A DNA stretch of 64,000 nucleotides from Chionis minor (lineage: Eukaryota; Chordata; Aves; Charadriiformes; Chionididae), in contig VZSF01000019.1 of the NCBI GenBank assembly GCA_013398295.1, forward strand, positions 218,571 to 282,570, written 5' to 3'. The notes under the pieces are model-generated. The model was given only the letters and a program-made list of their open reading frames with translations. It was not told the origin of the DNA and searched no databases. The translations under genes were made by a program, and so were the position numbers. This document shows, one piece after another, positions 13,001 through 33,168 of this stretch; position 1 is the first letter of the stretch, and the number at the start of each line of letters is the position of its first letter.

Positions 13001-16000
13001 CCGAAGTTAATGGTTTCTCTTAAATTAATGACTTACAAAGTCGAAAATGTGCCTGCAGAGCTTGGAATATATTTGTGCACTTAGAAAATCATGCCTAAAT
13101 ACCTTGTTCAAACGTGCTGCTTAGATAGCTTCCAGCCTGTTCACCATGAGGTGGTGAGCCCCTGGCCAGGGTGCCCAGAGAAGCTGTGGCTGCCCCATCC
13201 CTGGAGGTTCAAGGCCAGGTTGGACGGGGCTTGGAGCAACCAGATCCAGTGGGAGGTGTCCCTGCCCAGGGCAGGGGGTGGAACAAGATGGCCTTAAGGT
13301 CCCTTCCAACCTAAACCACTCTGTGATTGTAAGTCTTTGAGTCATTTTAGTTAACTACAACAGCAACAGGGAATGTTCCTGTTGGTGAAACCAGGACTGC
13401 AGAACTGCTGTGGCAGAGCGCTGGCCCGTGTAAGACGGCATTATCCCAAATGGCTCATATGGGTGATGGGGATGGTGGCGCACATCAGGCACCACATCTG
13501 GCGCAGTTGGTGAAGCTGTAATGGTGAGGGCACAGATTATCCTACGGCAGTTGCCTTAAGCACCTAGAAATGTTTGTGAGCATGTTTAACTTAATTTTTG
13601 TGGGAGGAAGAAAAGGCATAAACTACTGATAGTGCTATTACTAAAGTTAAAACATTCGGACATCTGAGTTTCTTAGTTTTAAAAGTTCACATGTGTTACG
13701 CTTCATCTTTGTTTTCTGTTGGGGTTTTTTTTTGGCAAAGATCACCCTAAGCTAGAGGGCATTCAGTTGCACTAGCCACTGCTCTTCCTTCTTCCCACCC
13801 TAGCAAGTTTCTTGATTTTTACCACTAAAATGCCGATTTGGAAATAAGAGGAAATCAGAAATCTGATTCAGAAGAGGTTTTTTTTCTTTATTCACTGGCT
13901 TTAAGACAACGTAGCATGTCTTCTAGCTAGTCTGTCTTTAAGCTATACTAAATGAGAAGGGCTGTGCTGAACAGAAAGTTCCTTTCTCTCACCCAGTAAT
14001 CATTTCCATACATGCTTTGGAGAAAATATCTGAGAAACACAGATGGGTACACAGTGACCCATTCTTTAGGATTACATTAGCTTCAGCTAATTTGCAAGTT
14101 AGGTACCTCCTAACTTGGGTTGCACTGTGTCTGCAGGTGTAAAAAATTACTTATAAGTTTGAGTGATCCCCTTTAAGCTTGTCTGTAAGTGGTAAAGTCT
14201 TGTTCCGTATGCAGCTATTACAGAAAATCAGATCTTCACATTTGGGTATTTTTGTGGACATTACTAAAGCAACGTAAGTTTTGCTTCACCAAGTGACATC
14301 TTCCACGTGCTCTTCTGTTACAGTATTAAAAATATTTTATTCCCTGAAAAAATATGAACTGGAGAAGAGCTTTACTTTCACGCGACTGCTCTTAGTTTTA
14401 AATGGAATGGTCAGTAACTCTCTACTTTGTATTCCTGCCAGATTCTCCTTCCCCTACTGCTGCAAGAACGCTGACGCTGGTCGCCAAGTCTGTGCAGAAT
14501 TTAGCAAATCTGGTTGAATTTGGAGCTAAGGTGAATATAGTTTTACACACACGGAACAGTCTAAAACAATGTTGCCTAGTACATGTCAATGCTTCTGTGT
14601 AATACAGGCAAAAAACTGTTGCTGTTTGTCATGCAAAGCGCGTGACATGTTTGTCCTCATCAGCAAGGAGGCCTCGTTACTGCCATTTCTTCTGTCCTCT
14701 CATGTACCCCTAATCAGGGTGTTGATCTGAACTAGAGCAGTGGTATAAAATCTGGCCACATTGGGAAGAGGAGCCATAATCATTAGAGAGGAAGCGATCT
14801 AGAAACTCATGTTAATGACTTGGTACATCCCATGAAGATTTTCCATCTGGTAGAAAGAACACCAGCAATGGTCTGTTAAAATAATTGATCAACAAATGGC
14901 CGTACAATTAGGTATTACGGGTTGTGATGCAACCATACATTGATGCTTTGAGAACACAGATAAACTCAGCAGGCATTTGTTCCAGGGGCAACAATGGAAA
15001 TACGCAGAGTGTTCTTTTTTTCCATTTGCAACAGAAAAGGTAGCAGTCACACTCCAGTATTTCCTGCCTTAGAGGGAGAAGTGGGAGATGAAAGGCAGGC
15101 AGCCATCTCACCACAGCAGTGTCTGTGATGGTAAAATGGGCACGTTTTCTTTTGGAATATCCGTATCAGACAACTGAGAATTGCTAGAGCAGGAATCTGT
15201 GATGGGAAAGAATCAGAAGGATAAATATTCTGCCTTAAATAGATGATGGGAGCTTTTTTTGCCTTTCCATTGATCATTTGATGGCAAAAGGGAGGCATTT
15301 TTCAGTAATATTGGCGTGCTTCTGTATGCAACCTTGAAATGCATGCCACACGTGTTCTATCTATATATAGTAATTAACTTCCAGATTGACAATAATCAGA
15401 CCTACATTCCCAGCTTGGTATGAATTACCCGATTCTGAAACAAATGAAGACCTGCCAACCTCTGACTCCTCTCTCTCCCTCACTTTCACCCTGCATTTAC
15501 TTACTCCTTAGGCTGGTGTTTTCTCTGGCAGAGCGCTTCAGAGCACCCCTTCTATTTGTACTAAACTTTCATATTGCTAGGCATAATTAATATTGTAAAT
15601 CAAGTGTACATACTGCACTAAAAATCACAGCTTTCAATAAAATTTCTATTATACCATTAAGAAAATGCCAGCAACAACTGGTCTGTCTTGGTTCCCAGGC
15701 CGAAACACGGTTAAAGAATCAATTTGCTGCCTTAAGCACAATGAAAGTGACTTCAGGCTGGCATTATGAAGTTATTCCTCTGAGAGACATAGCTTGGAAT
15801 ATAAAGGTTAATGAAAGAACAAGAGAGAGGGCACTTATTCCTGACCATACCTTTGAAAGTAGAGCACTTGTTCATGGCAGTTAGGTGTTGAGATGCATGT
15901 CTTAATGCAAATTCATGTCACTATACCATGTATAAGGAAATTTCTGAGTCACAGATTCTGAATTTCCTGCATGTAAGAAAACACCAGATTCTTTAGTCTG

Positions 16001-18406
16001 TTGCCTGGCCGCACACCAGACATTAGAAATTCATTTGAAAAAATAAAATCACTGCAGATGACATACTTGTTTTGCAGTGTCATTTGTCTGATTGTACTAT
16101 GTTCGCTTCAGGTATGACAGTTATTTTGGCATTGACTTGTTCTAATGAATACTTTTATTAGGAGCCATATATGGAAGGGGTAAATCCATTCATCAAGAGC
16201 AACAAACATCGTATGATCATGTTCTTGGATGAACTTGGGGTAAGTGGTTAAAAACACCTTTACTGGAAGTTACATAGCAACATTGTATAGGAAAATTCTT
16301 CACACTTCTTAATTACCTCAAAAATGGATCAGCTCCCACAAAATTTTGAATTCTTGTAACTGAATACATTTTGGTTATGCATGTTTAGAAGCTGCAGATT
16401 GCTGGCCTGTTACACAGAATCAAAACCATCAAATGTAATCTTAGACTTTATTCATTTAATGCTCTGTAGATGTAAGAAGCTCAAATAGATTTTATAGCTG
16501 TGAGGATTAGAAATTTTGGCCAAAAATACCAATAATTAAAAATGTCTTTTAAAACAAGAATTCTTATGTATAATTTGTCATATGGTTTTGACCAGAGATT
16601 GAAATTATTTTTTGCTTTAAAAAATAATAGGTTGAATTTCACTTAACACATTACCAAATGTGCCACTGCACGCATTCTAGAGACTGTAGTTTGGAAGTGA
16701 ACTGCAGTTACTGTTTTCTTTTAAACTATTACTGTTTTTTTGTATGATAGCTATAACAGGAGTTAGGTCCTCCTGTATATATGAGTATCTTTAAACCAAT
16801 TCATTTTACAAAACAAGATGAGAAAAATGTGTCAAGATTCCTGAATTGATCCCTTAAAAGTAACCTATAAGACATCTTAGAGTATTTCGATAAGATATAA
16901 AAATGAGTGTGGCATTCGGGTAGGTTGCCATATGTCACGTTTTTCTAGTTAAATTGCAACTTCTGCGTATTATTGTGTCAGTTTTCTTTAAATGACAGAT
17001 TTTGCATGAGGGCTCTGAAAACTGTTGGTTTGAAAATTGGATGAATGTACTGGTTTAATTACATTATTGTTTTATGACCAGCTTAATGAGTTACTTCGTA
17101 GTTAGATTTTGCTGAATTTTCCTTGGTGCTGTTCTTTCATATAGAAGGAAAAAAGAAAAGCACCTACTGGATGGATTCACCCTCATTTAGGGAAGGTCCT
17201 GTGTCCCTGTACGCAGTAGTTTTCTGATCAGCTCAGTGCTAGCGTAGCAATACCGGATCTTCTAGGAACAACCCTTCTGTCAGGAGTAGAAATTGCAGTG
17301 TACTCATAAAACGCACGCTTGCGGAGAGAAGAAATGCAGAATTCATAATAGAAAGACGGACTGGAGACTTAGCTGGGAAGACCAACATCCCAGTACTTGC
17401 TTGCATATAAAACAAGTGTGTCGGCAGATGTGTAGAGCTGTGGTTTATCTTCCCGTGTGCCCACGTACTCAGCACCCTTAATCTGCTCTCATCCTTTCTG
17501 TTGAAGAACGTTCCTGAGCTTCCAGACACTACAGAGCACTCAAGAACTGACCTGTCTCGTGATCTGGCAGCCTTGCACGAGATATGCGTGGCACACTCGG
17601 ATGAACTCCGGACGCTCAGTAACGAGCGAGGTGTAATGCAGGTAAGCAGCGAACGTCTTCGGTTACTCCTTCGCAGCAGGATGCTTTCGCAGTGTTTCTG
17701 GCTAGCAGTGTGACTGATAAACATTTTTAAACTACGTGCGTGTCAACAGGAGGTTATTAGCTGTAAAGGTAAATATTTAGTCCATAGTTTGGTTTCTTCA
17801 TGCAAGAAAACTCAGTTCTGTAAAGTTTCGAGAGGAAGTTATAGTTTCTAGAGGAAGCCTAAACCCACAAAATTACTGTCTCCTGACAGGCTTTCTGGGT
17901 CGTTAGTTTTAGGATCTTGGTTTTTTTAGTTTAGAACTACATTTATTTTCGTTACCTTTCTACTGATATTTCTGCTTCCTAATTCGCCAGCACATTTGTA
18001 AATAAATGGGGCAAACTTTTCTAGCAAACAGTGCATTAGCAGTACACTTTTGGACCACCCCCGTTAATCCACAAAGCAGCAAAAAAGACCCATGGGTGGA
18101 GGGGCAAAGTTCGGAACACTGTTTTAGACTTCCCTTTCAAAGGGAATATCTTATGGACAAGGGAATCTGCCGTTTCCTTTTTTTGTTGTTTGTTTAATAT
18201 ATTTTTAAACTACCTAGTAGTAGATCTGATAGGCTAATGCTGAAAACGCTCCTCATGCAAGGCTGTTCCGTTTCTAGGTTTGTAGTAGCTAACGTTTGGT
18301 TTTGCCAACTCTCTTTCTACAGCATGTTCTTAAGAAGCTTTTGGCTATTACTGAACTGCTTCAACAAAAACAAAATCAGTATTCAGTGTCCAATAACATC
18401 AGGTAG
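947..18406 (+). CDS. RASA1: RASA1 (p120 RasGAP), 3' half, 13 coding exons, partial at 5' end
   Basis: Ras GTPase-activating protein 1, a cytoplasmic regulator that stimulates GTP hydrolysis by Ras downstream of receptor tyrosine kinases. Join: 947-1024, 2300-2457, 2729-2805, 7144-7316, 7528-7687, 7880-8022, 8682-8797, 9993-10079, 12608-12675, 14442-14530, 16162-16239, 17507-17641, 18323-18406. All introns are GT-AG and all phases match. The joined CDS is 1446 nt, 481 residues plus TAG. Counting back from a 1047-residue human protein, the first residue here is 567. Order: end of the PH domain, C2 domain (about 585-700), RasGAP domain (about 715-1000), C-terminal helix. The arginine finger lies in the motif TTLFRATTLAS and falls exactly at 789, and the structural FLR motif (FVFLRLICPAI) is intact. 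No indel or stop is seen. The SH2-SH3-SH2 half lies upstream of the window. CCNH follows in convergent orientation. Confidence 0.97.
1025..2299 (+). other. RASA1: RASA1 intron
   Basis: Donor gtgaag, acceptor tttttttag. I see no repeat or RNA gene. The 140-codon minus-strand frame at 1376-1798 matches nothing I know. Confidence 0.7.
2300..2457 (+). CDS. RASA1: RASA1 exon: first part of C2 domain
   Basis: A 158-nt exon beginning VSSLILHVEEAH and containing NPYCNIYLNSVQVAKT and NPVWSEEFVF, the typical C2 beta-strand pattern. The acceptor is tttttttag. The donor ga|gtaagt splits the next Asp codon. Confidence 0.95.
2729..2805 (+). CDS. RASA1: RASA1 exon: middle of C2 domain
   Basis: A 77-nt exon encoding DLSSDINRFEISLSNKTKK and on to KDPDI. 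It starts one base into a codon and ends one base into a Leu codon that is completed at 7144. The donor is t|gtaagt. Confidence 0.94.
2806..7143 (+). other. RASA1: RASA1 intron, the longest in the window
   Basis: A 4.3-kb intron between C2 exons. It holds T homopolymers (about 20 T near 3954-3973 and a run near 5771-5786) and otherwise unique-looking sequence. Confidence 0.7.
7144..7316 (+). CDS. RASA1: RASA1 exon: end of C2 domain and linker to GAP domain
   Basis: A 173-nt exon encoding FMRCQLSRLQKGHATDEWF, then GIEPGSLRVRARYSMEKI and EEEYNEFKE. The acceptor is tttccttaag and the donor is gag|gtatga. Confidence 0.95.
7528..7687 (+). CDS. RASA1: RASA1 exon: start of RasGAP domain
   Basis: A 160-nt exon beginning LVLQKELHVVYALSHVCGQD, with ILLKIFLHEKLESLLL and TLNDREISME. 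This is the N-terminal part of the GAP catalytic domain. The last base starts the Asp codon finished at 7880. Confidence 0.96.
7880..8022 (+). CDS. RASA1: RASA1 exon carrying the arginine finger
   Basis: A 143-nt exon with DEATTLFRATTLAS. The CGT codon at 7900-7902 is the arginine finger (Arg789 in human numbering), which is inserted into the Ras active site. It is followed by TLMEQYMKATATSFVHHAL and IMESKQSCE. The donor is gag|gtgata. Confidence 0.97.
8023..8681 (+). other. RASA1: RASA1 intron
   Basis: AT-rich, nothing recognised. Confidence 0.7.
8682..8797 (+). CDS. RASA1: RASA1 exon: RasGAP domain
   Basis: A 116-nt exon encoding LNPSKLEKNEDVNTNLAHLL and then ELVEKIFMAAEILP. The donor cc|gtaagt splits a Pro codon. 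The acceptor is tttgtttcag. Confidence 0.95.
8798..9992 (+). other. RASA1: RASA1 intron
   Basis: AT-rich with A/T runs near 9640-9690. A faint CR1-tail resemblance at about 9908-9955 (aggctggtctagat...tgattctt) is too degenerate to call firmly. Confidence 0.6.
9993..10079 (+). CDS. RASA1: RASA1 exon: RasGAP domain
   Basis: An 87-nt exon encoding TLRYIYGCLQKSVQNKWP and then TTMRTRVV. The donor ag|gtaagt splits a Ser codon. The acceptor is acttttacag. Confidence 0.95.
10080..12607 (+). other. RASA1: RASA1 intron with a less AT-rich middle
   Basis: From about 10500 to 12400 the base composition is more balanced than in neighbouring introns, with a 127-codon minus-strand frame (10523-10906). 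I recognise no protein or repeat family. Confidence 0.6.
12608..12675 (+). CDS. RASA1: RASA1 exon: FLR motif of RasGAP domain
   Basis: A 68-nt exon encoding GFVFLRLICPAILNPRMFNI. The FLR...PA...P signature is the RasGAP hallmark, and its arginine (codon at 12624-12626) stabilises the finger loop. The donor is g|gtgagt. Confidence 0.97.
12676..14441 (+). other. RASA1: RASA1 intron containing a CR1 tail
   Basis: Mostly unique sequence, with the CR1 fragment at 13141-13330 as the only recognised element. Confidence 0.7.
13141..13330 (+). mobile_element. CR1 LINE 3' tail fragment
   Basis: Typical avian CR1 end: tgccccatccctggaggttc, then caaggccaggttgga, ggtgtccctgcccagg and ggtcccttccaacc, finishing in a degenerate ctctgtgatt 8-mer repeat. 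Severely 5'-truncated, inside a RASA1 intron in sense orientation. Confidence 0.85.
14442..14530 (+). CDS. RASA1: RASA1 exon: RasGAP domain
   Basis: An 89-nt exon encoding SPSPTAARTLTLVAKSVQNL and then ANLVEFGAK. The acceptor is attcctgccag and the donor is aag|gtgaat. Confidence 0.95.
14531..16161 (+). other. RASA1: RASA1 intron
   Basis: Nothing recognised. Confidence 0.7.
16162..16239 (+). CDS. RASA1: RASA1 exon: RasGAP domain
   Basis: A 78-nt exon of 26 codons encoding EPYMEGVNPFIKSNKHRM and then FLDELG. The acceptor is cttttattag and the donor is ggg|gtaagt. Confidence 0.95.
16240..17506 (+). other. RASA1: RASA1 intron
   Basis: AT-rich, nothing recognised. Confidence 0.7.
17507..17641 (+). 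CDS. RASA1: RASA1 exon: end of RasGAP domain
   Basis: A 135-nt exon of 45 codons encoding NVPELPDTTEHSRTDLSRDL and then HEICVAHSDELRTLSNERG. It ends VMQ where I recall AQQ in the human protein, a minor difference. The 161-codon antisense reading frame over this exon is a shadow. Confidence 0.95.
17642..18322 (+). other. RASA1: RASA1 last intron
   Basis: Donor gtaagc, acceptor tttctacag. Nothing recognised inside. Confidence 0.7.
18323..18406 (+). CDS. RASA1: RASA1 terminal coding exon
   Basis: An 84-nt coding part encoding HVLKKLLAITELLQQKQNQY, then a short SVSNNIR tail and TAG at 18404-18406. The acceptor is ctctttctacag. Confidence 0.95.
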   Translation, partial: HVLKKLLAITELLQQKQNQYSVSNNIR

Positions 18407-19285
18407 CAGCCCTCTACCTGAATTCTGCATGGATCCAGCATGCCCAACATGGCGACTCACACCAGTATCACTTTCTTCTTGCTCTTGCCAAAAATAGCAC
18501 ACCCTGTCACATTCCCAGTGATGTGTGAACTATGCAAAAAGAAAACAAAGATTCTGTTGGTGAATGATTGTACCAGCAGCTTTTTAAGCTATCTGTGCAG
18601 GACATTTGCACTTTTTTTCCACTTGGAAACAGTTTTCACAACCTCTGAGCCTTGGTGTACAGTTCACCTTCCGCAAAGAAAACGCTGTGACTGTGTTTTG
18701 AACTTCGAAAAATATTTTCAGCAGCTCTGATTTGCCAAAGTTTTGCTGTCCTGTTGGAAAAGAATTACCAACTGACATGAAAAGAAATGTGTTTTGTTGA
18801 CAGCCACATATAACTGGATAACATTTCTTACTGTAATTTCTGACTGGTTACAATAATTATGACTTTTGACTGTTTCAACCACTTTAACTTGTATTTACAG
18901 AATTTGATGTTATGGTAGGAACAATCTTTACTGTACACTTTTTATACCATGCTGTTTCTCTTGCTGGAATCATGTTGACAGAGAATATGCAGAATGGGTC
19001 TTGTCAGCTTTATTTTTTGATGTGCCACTGATTCAGTCTGAATAGTTCTTCCATCAAGAACTGTATATCCAGATCAATCACAATGCTTTTGTAAAATGTT
19101 TACAACAGTAAATAATTTGAATTCAGTAAATTTATTGATCATTGTATCAGACGTGCATGCATTCATTAAACCATTTTATAAAATATGTATTGGTTGGTCT
19201 TTTGTGTACTGTGACTCTAGCATAAATATTATTTTTATAAGTGAAAACTAAGTTTTTAAAATAAATCAAGCTGCAGATCAACTCT
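18407..19285 (+). other. RASA1: RASA1 3' UTR
   Basis: AT-rich sequence after the RASA1 stop. An AATAAA hexamer at 19260-19265 gives a UTR of about 0.87 kb, which fits the size I recall for RASA1 mRNA. Further AATAAA hexamers at 19547-19552 and 20101-20106 could extend the UTR. The cleavage site is inferred, not seen. Confidence 0.6.
19260..19265 (+). terminator. RASA1: Poly(A) signal AATAAA, likely for RASA1
   Basis: Canonical hexamer about 0.85 kb after the RASA1 stop codon. Later plus-strand copies at 19547 and 20101 are alternatives. Confidence 0.5.
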
Positions 19286-20684
19286 TTATGGAAACTGGCT
19301 AACTTTGGCTGCTATGGAAATCTCTTGCAGTGCCTGCACACAGGATGTACTTTGAAATGTTCACGCGGTGTCAGTTTTTCAGCATGAATCACTGGAACAG
19401 CATTACCTTGTCCATCTGCCTTAGTTTGTACATACTTCTCATGGGGCAAGAAAGTATTAGTTAAAATTGTTTAAAAAAATTGTAAGTAAAATAGGCAGTT
19501 GATTCAGAAGGTATTTGTTACTTTTCTAGGCAGTGATCTAGTAAGGAATAAAACGATGGGACGAGTGAGATAATGCCGTAAGTGATTGTGTACTATGAAC
19601 ACAGCTGTTACACCATTGGAACAACTACACGCCATCTCCTGACTCTTGGAACTGCTTTTTCCGTTCACTGTCACAGTAAATTATACCAATTTTATCTCTG
19701 GGTCTTTACTAGTGCATGTCTTTTAGGTTTGGGGTTGGCTCTTGCTGTGCTGCCCCGGTCTCTCCAGCTGGGGCAACTTTCTTGAAGGTGGGTGCCCAGT
19801 GCTGTAGCTGAAAGCTCCCAGCTGTGGTGGGGACAGAGGTGATGCTGATAATACAGCCTAGCGAAGACATACCTGTTCAGAAGATCTTGGTATTACAGAG
19901 TTCTTTTTTAGATCATCCCATAAAAAACATGTTAAATAACACTTCCTTCACTTGATTAAGGTGTCCGGCTTTCGGAAGTGAAATTGCAACAGCTGCTTTT
20001 CTTCCCTGAGTAGTCAGCTGTTACTGGAGGATTTGTCAAAAACAGAGTGCACCATTTTGTAGATTTAATTGGTTGGGCACAGGTAGTAAAATATGGTAAA
20101 AATAAAACTTAGAGAAGAGCTTTAGATGGCTATTTACCTACGACATGCAGTGATGGGAAGGAAAACAGGAAACTCGCAAAGTTGCATTTAGGTGTCTGTT
20201 ACAGAACTGCATATGTTCTAAAAGGTAGGTGAACAGGAATTAGCTGTCTTCCAGATCTAGAGCAAAGTCTAACTACTTCAGTAGATTTTTAAAACATTTT
20301 TCTCACTTGTCCCCAGGTAAGTTAGTCACAGCAGCCTAATCCAAGACCACAGCTGCAGAGTAAGTCACAACAGTGTGACTGTTACTTCCCATACTGTAAA
20401 ATATGTTGCTTCAGCCTTGGTACATTCAAGAAGAGCTTCCCAAATGTACCAAGTGTCACAAGCACCGTTGTATTCTTTCAGCTGCTTCAACGAGAAGCTT
20501 GGGAAGAGGGGAGCAGATCCTGGTGTAAAGAAGCATGAAGGGGTCTCCTACTTGCATTTATCCACTTTACTGAACGCCCCCTTTGACATAAGCGTAGGAT
20601 TACAGCGTGGCAGTAGCTGAGTGACAGATTTCTTGCAAACGTTTCTTACTAATACTTGACCACGAATAGATGAGAGTTTAATGG
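19286..20684. other. Spacer between the convergent 3' ends of RASA1 and CCNH
   Basis: About 1.4 kb with no coding exon and no recognised repeat. Short reading frames at 19582-19785 and 20375-20620 look random. Confidence 0.6.
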
Positions 20685-20835
20685 ATTTTTAGTAAAGTCA
20701 CGTGCTTTATTACAAAGATATAAAGAACAGAATAAATACCTCATGATACAGAGTAAGGAACCTGCAACAGACAGCTTCACACTTGACACTGAACTGTAGC
20801 TTCCGCAGCGGTAGGATTCCATCTTCCTTTAAAGG
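20685..20835 (-). other. CCNH: CCNH 3' UTR
   Basis: Short UTR inferred from the stop at 20836 and the only nearby minus-strand AATAAA. The cleavage position is approximate. Confidence 0.6.
20706..20711 (-). terminator. CCNH: CCNH poly(A) signal AATAAA
   Basis: Plus strand reads tttatt, i.e. AATAAA on the minus strand, 125 bases after the CCNH stop. Confidence 0.65.
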
Positions 20836-30818
<9,983 letters not shown>

Positions 30819-30819
<1 letters not shown>

Positions 30820-30828
30820 GATGGCGGC
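30819..30828 (+). promoter_or_regulatory. YY1-like site overlapping the CCNH start codon
   Basis: TGATGGCGGC matches the YY1 core ATGGCGGC. On the minus strand it forms GCCGCCATC just before the ATG. Confidence 0.4.
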
Positions 30829-30884
30829 GGCGGCACCTCCCCGCCCTCCGCGCTTTACGGCAGCGCGCTTTGCGGCGGGCGCGG

Positions 30885-30904
30885 GGCGCGCCGGGAGTTG
30901 TAGT
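30885..30904 (-). promoter_or_regulatory. ZNF143-type promoter motif
   Basis: The minus strand reads ACTACAACTCCCGGCGCGCC, matching the ACTACAA-TCCC core of the ZNF143/SBS promoter motif common in CpG-island promoters. It lies about 65 bases upstream of the CCNH ATG, so near the likely start site. Binding is inferred. Confidence 0.6.
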
Positions 30905-30914
30905 TTGGCGGGAA
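30904..30914 (+). promoter_or_regulatory. E2F-like site
   Basis: TTTGGCGGGAA matches the E2F consensus. It directly abuts the ZNF143-type motif and would fit cell-cycle control of a cyclin gene. Confidence 0.5.
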
Positions 30915-30922
30915 GGGGCGGG
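30915..30922 (+). promoter_or_regulatory. GC box (Sp1-like)
   Basis: GGGGCGGG immediately next to the E2F-like site. Confidence 0.45.
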
Positions 30923-31145
30923 CCGAGGCGCCGCCTGAGGGGGCAGAGGGGAGGCCGCCCGCCGCACCGGCCATGAGGGCTGACCTGAGGCCATGGCCGT
31001 GGCCTGAGGCCGCGCGGGCTGGGAGCCACGGAGAGCGCTCCGGTGGCGGGGCCGAAGGTGGCGAGCCCGGCGGGAGGGGGCGGGAAAGGGCCCGCCCGCC
31101 ACTGAGGGCAGGGAACGGCGAGGTCCTTCTCCTTGGCGCCGGCAC

Positions 31146-32242
31146 GCTGCTCCTAGCTGCAAAACCACCACCGTTAATCTGTCATTGGATCTTTTCCTGG
31201 AATAAAAAACTACCTTGTACCCATACGGGAGCTGGGATCAGGCCCAGAGCGAGCACATGGTGGAATGCCATACCGTACAGTGTAGGAAACAAGGAATGTT
31301 TGGGGTTTTTTTCCGTGTCAAGATGGTGTAGCAAGAGGAGTCGTAGCCTGGCGTGGAAGCTCTGCGTGGCGCAGAGAGCAGGAGCCGTAGCGCTATGGTG
31401 CCAGCAAAGGCAAAACGCCTGCTCCTCATACACGGAATGCTCTTAGCGACCTCCTGGGAAGCGCCATGGCCCCATGGTCCATCCATGGATGGTACAGAGG
31501 TTTGAGCTTACAGTGGCCCTACCTACGGCACGTTACAAATATGGCATGGCGAGGAAATGCAGCTTCACGTTTTTTCAAGCTTCTTAAAAATACCATGAAG
31601 TACGCAAACGTCGAAAAAGAAATTCACTGTTCAGTTTGCATCCTAGCAAACGTAGCTATGAAGCCGTGTAACTACCAACATCGATCTACCAACACTGAAC
31701 AACAATAGTGTTAGGAAAAAAGAAAGCAGGGAATCCTGTACGTTAAATCAAATTGAATCCGTCTTGAGGAGTTTTCAAAGAGATAAGTGAGAAGAAATAG
31801 TCCTCTAGCAGTTCTACTAGTCAGTAGTCATATCTCATGACAGGGTTGATTTCATTATTGTTAATCATACACCATCAGTTGATGTATGCTTTCCATGAAT
31901 ATCACTATGAAGGTGATTTAACAACTTTGTCGTGGTACCTTGTTCCTTTGCTTCACCAGTCGTATGGTGCTCCCCAGTATTTTGCACGTTTTCCCTGTTG
32001 CCACTTTCATTTTTTATAATTATTTATCTGTTTTTATAGAGGCAGGCCAATGGCACTGATATTTAGGTATAGACACTCGAGTTTCTATTTTCTGGGCAGC
32101 ACATACCCAGTTGTCAGGTCTTACCTTGCAAACCTTTTGCCATTCTTATCTCTTACAATCTTTTTTCGCTATTGTTTAAAAGCAGAAGTTAAAAGATGAG
32201 TTGCAAAATGGCTATGGTTCTGGCCGCGCATCCTGCTCCTGC
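31146..32242. other. Region upstream of CCNH, nothing recognised
   Basis: Sequence between the CpG island and the solo LTR. The 157-codon plus-strand frame from 30973 is a product of the GC-rich island. No exon or repeat is supported. Confidence 0.5.
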
Positions 32243-32247
32243 TACAG
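32243..32247. repeat. Target-site duplication, left copy (tacag)
   Basis: Directly abuts the LTR TG end and is identical to 33164-33168. Five bases fits several ERV classes, including ERVL. Confidence 0.65.
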
Positions 32248-33163
32248 TGTGGGTTGACCCCAGCCTGTCAGAGTCCAAACGCCCACACAGCTGCTGGCTA
32301 CCCTCGCATCCAGGATGGAAAGAAAATAGAAGAAAGGCAAGAAGGGTCATGGATTTAGATAATGACAGATGAATAACAAAGGCGAAAGCTGCACGTGTGA
32401 GCAAAGCAAAAATATTAATTTACTCACTGTTCCCGTTGGCAGCCTGCTCGCTGGAAAGGATGTATTGGGAGTCTTGCAGAAGGTGTTGTACTTGAGGAGC
32501 TGGGGATATGGGGCAAGCCGTGTCTGCTCCACCGAGTGTGGTACAAAAGGCTTGAGAAGCCCTTACGTTAGCACGAGTAGCCACTGCAGAGTCTGCGGGA
32601 GTGCCCTGTGCTGACCCACACCATGTGCTGGCGGGTGTGATGACATGGATAACAAACCAGCCTGTTGGGAGAAGGTACATGACTTTGTTACATGAAATAC
32701 AAGGCACCATGGTGCGGGAGGGAGGATGAACCTCTCAACAGACAGGATCCGCACTGTGTGGTGCAGGAGAATCCATCTGGATTCACTCCAGTGCTGTGCA
32801 GACTCAGGGTTCCCAGTAGCTGAAGGGACATTAAGATTGAATCACTATTTACATACTTCTTTTTATTCTATCTGATTAAAATAACTATTTTATCAAGCTG
32901 TTCATTGTTGTGCCTTTCCTATGGAGATGCGGAAGGGACCCTGCCCTGTCACTCTCTGACCTTCCTGCCCCCAGGTGCAGAACAGAGTCGGGGAGGATGG
33001 GGCTGATGGGCAGGAGAGACAGCCCAGATGCTGAGCAAGCACTGCCCAGCATGAGCTAAAACACAGGTGTGTTATGGACGCTGCTTTAGTCACACGTTCA
33101 AAACACAGCACCACACAGGCTGCTGTGAAGAAAGTTGACTCCATCACAGCCAGACCCAGTACA
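32248..33163 (-). mobile_element. Solo LTR of an avian endogenous retrovirus
   Basis: A 916-bp block starting TGTGGGTTGACCCCAGCC and ending GACCCAGTACA, i.e. TG...CA ends, flanked on both sides by tacag. Landmarks recalled from a common bird LTR family appear in order: the CCCACACAGCTGCTGGCT stretch, GGGTCATGGATTTAGATAAT, and near the end TTCAAAACACAGCACCACAC and GTGAAGAAAGTTGACTCCAT. No internal viral genes are present, so a solo LTR left by recombination is likely. Strand is inferred from family memory, where the opposite orientation carries the TATA-like box. The copy is well diverged. Confidence 0.75.
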
Positions 33164-33168
33164 TACAG
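33164..33168. repeat. Target-site duplication, right copy (tacag)
   Basis: Directly follows the LTR CA end and is identical to 32243-32247. Confidence 0.65.

Noticed and set aside
17239..17724. 161-codon minus-strand frame over a RASA1 exon
   Set aside because: Antisense shadow of the conserved exon at 17507-17641. No independent homology.
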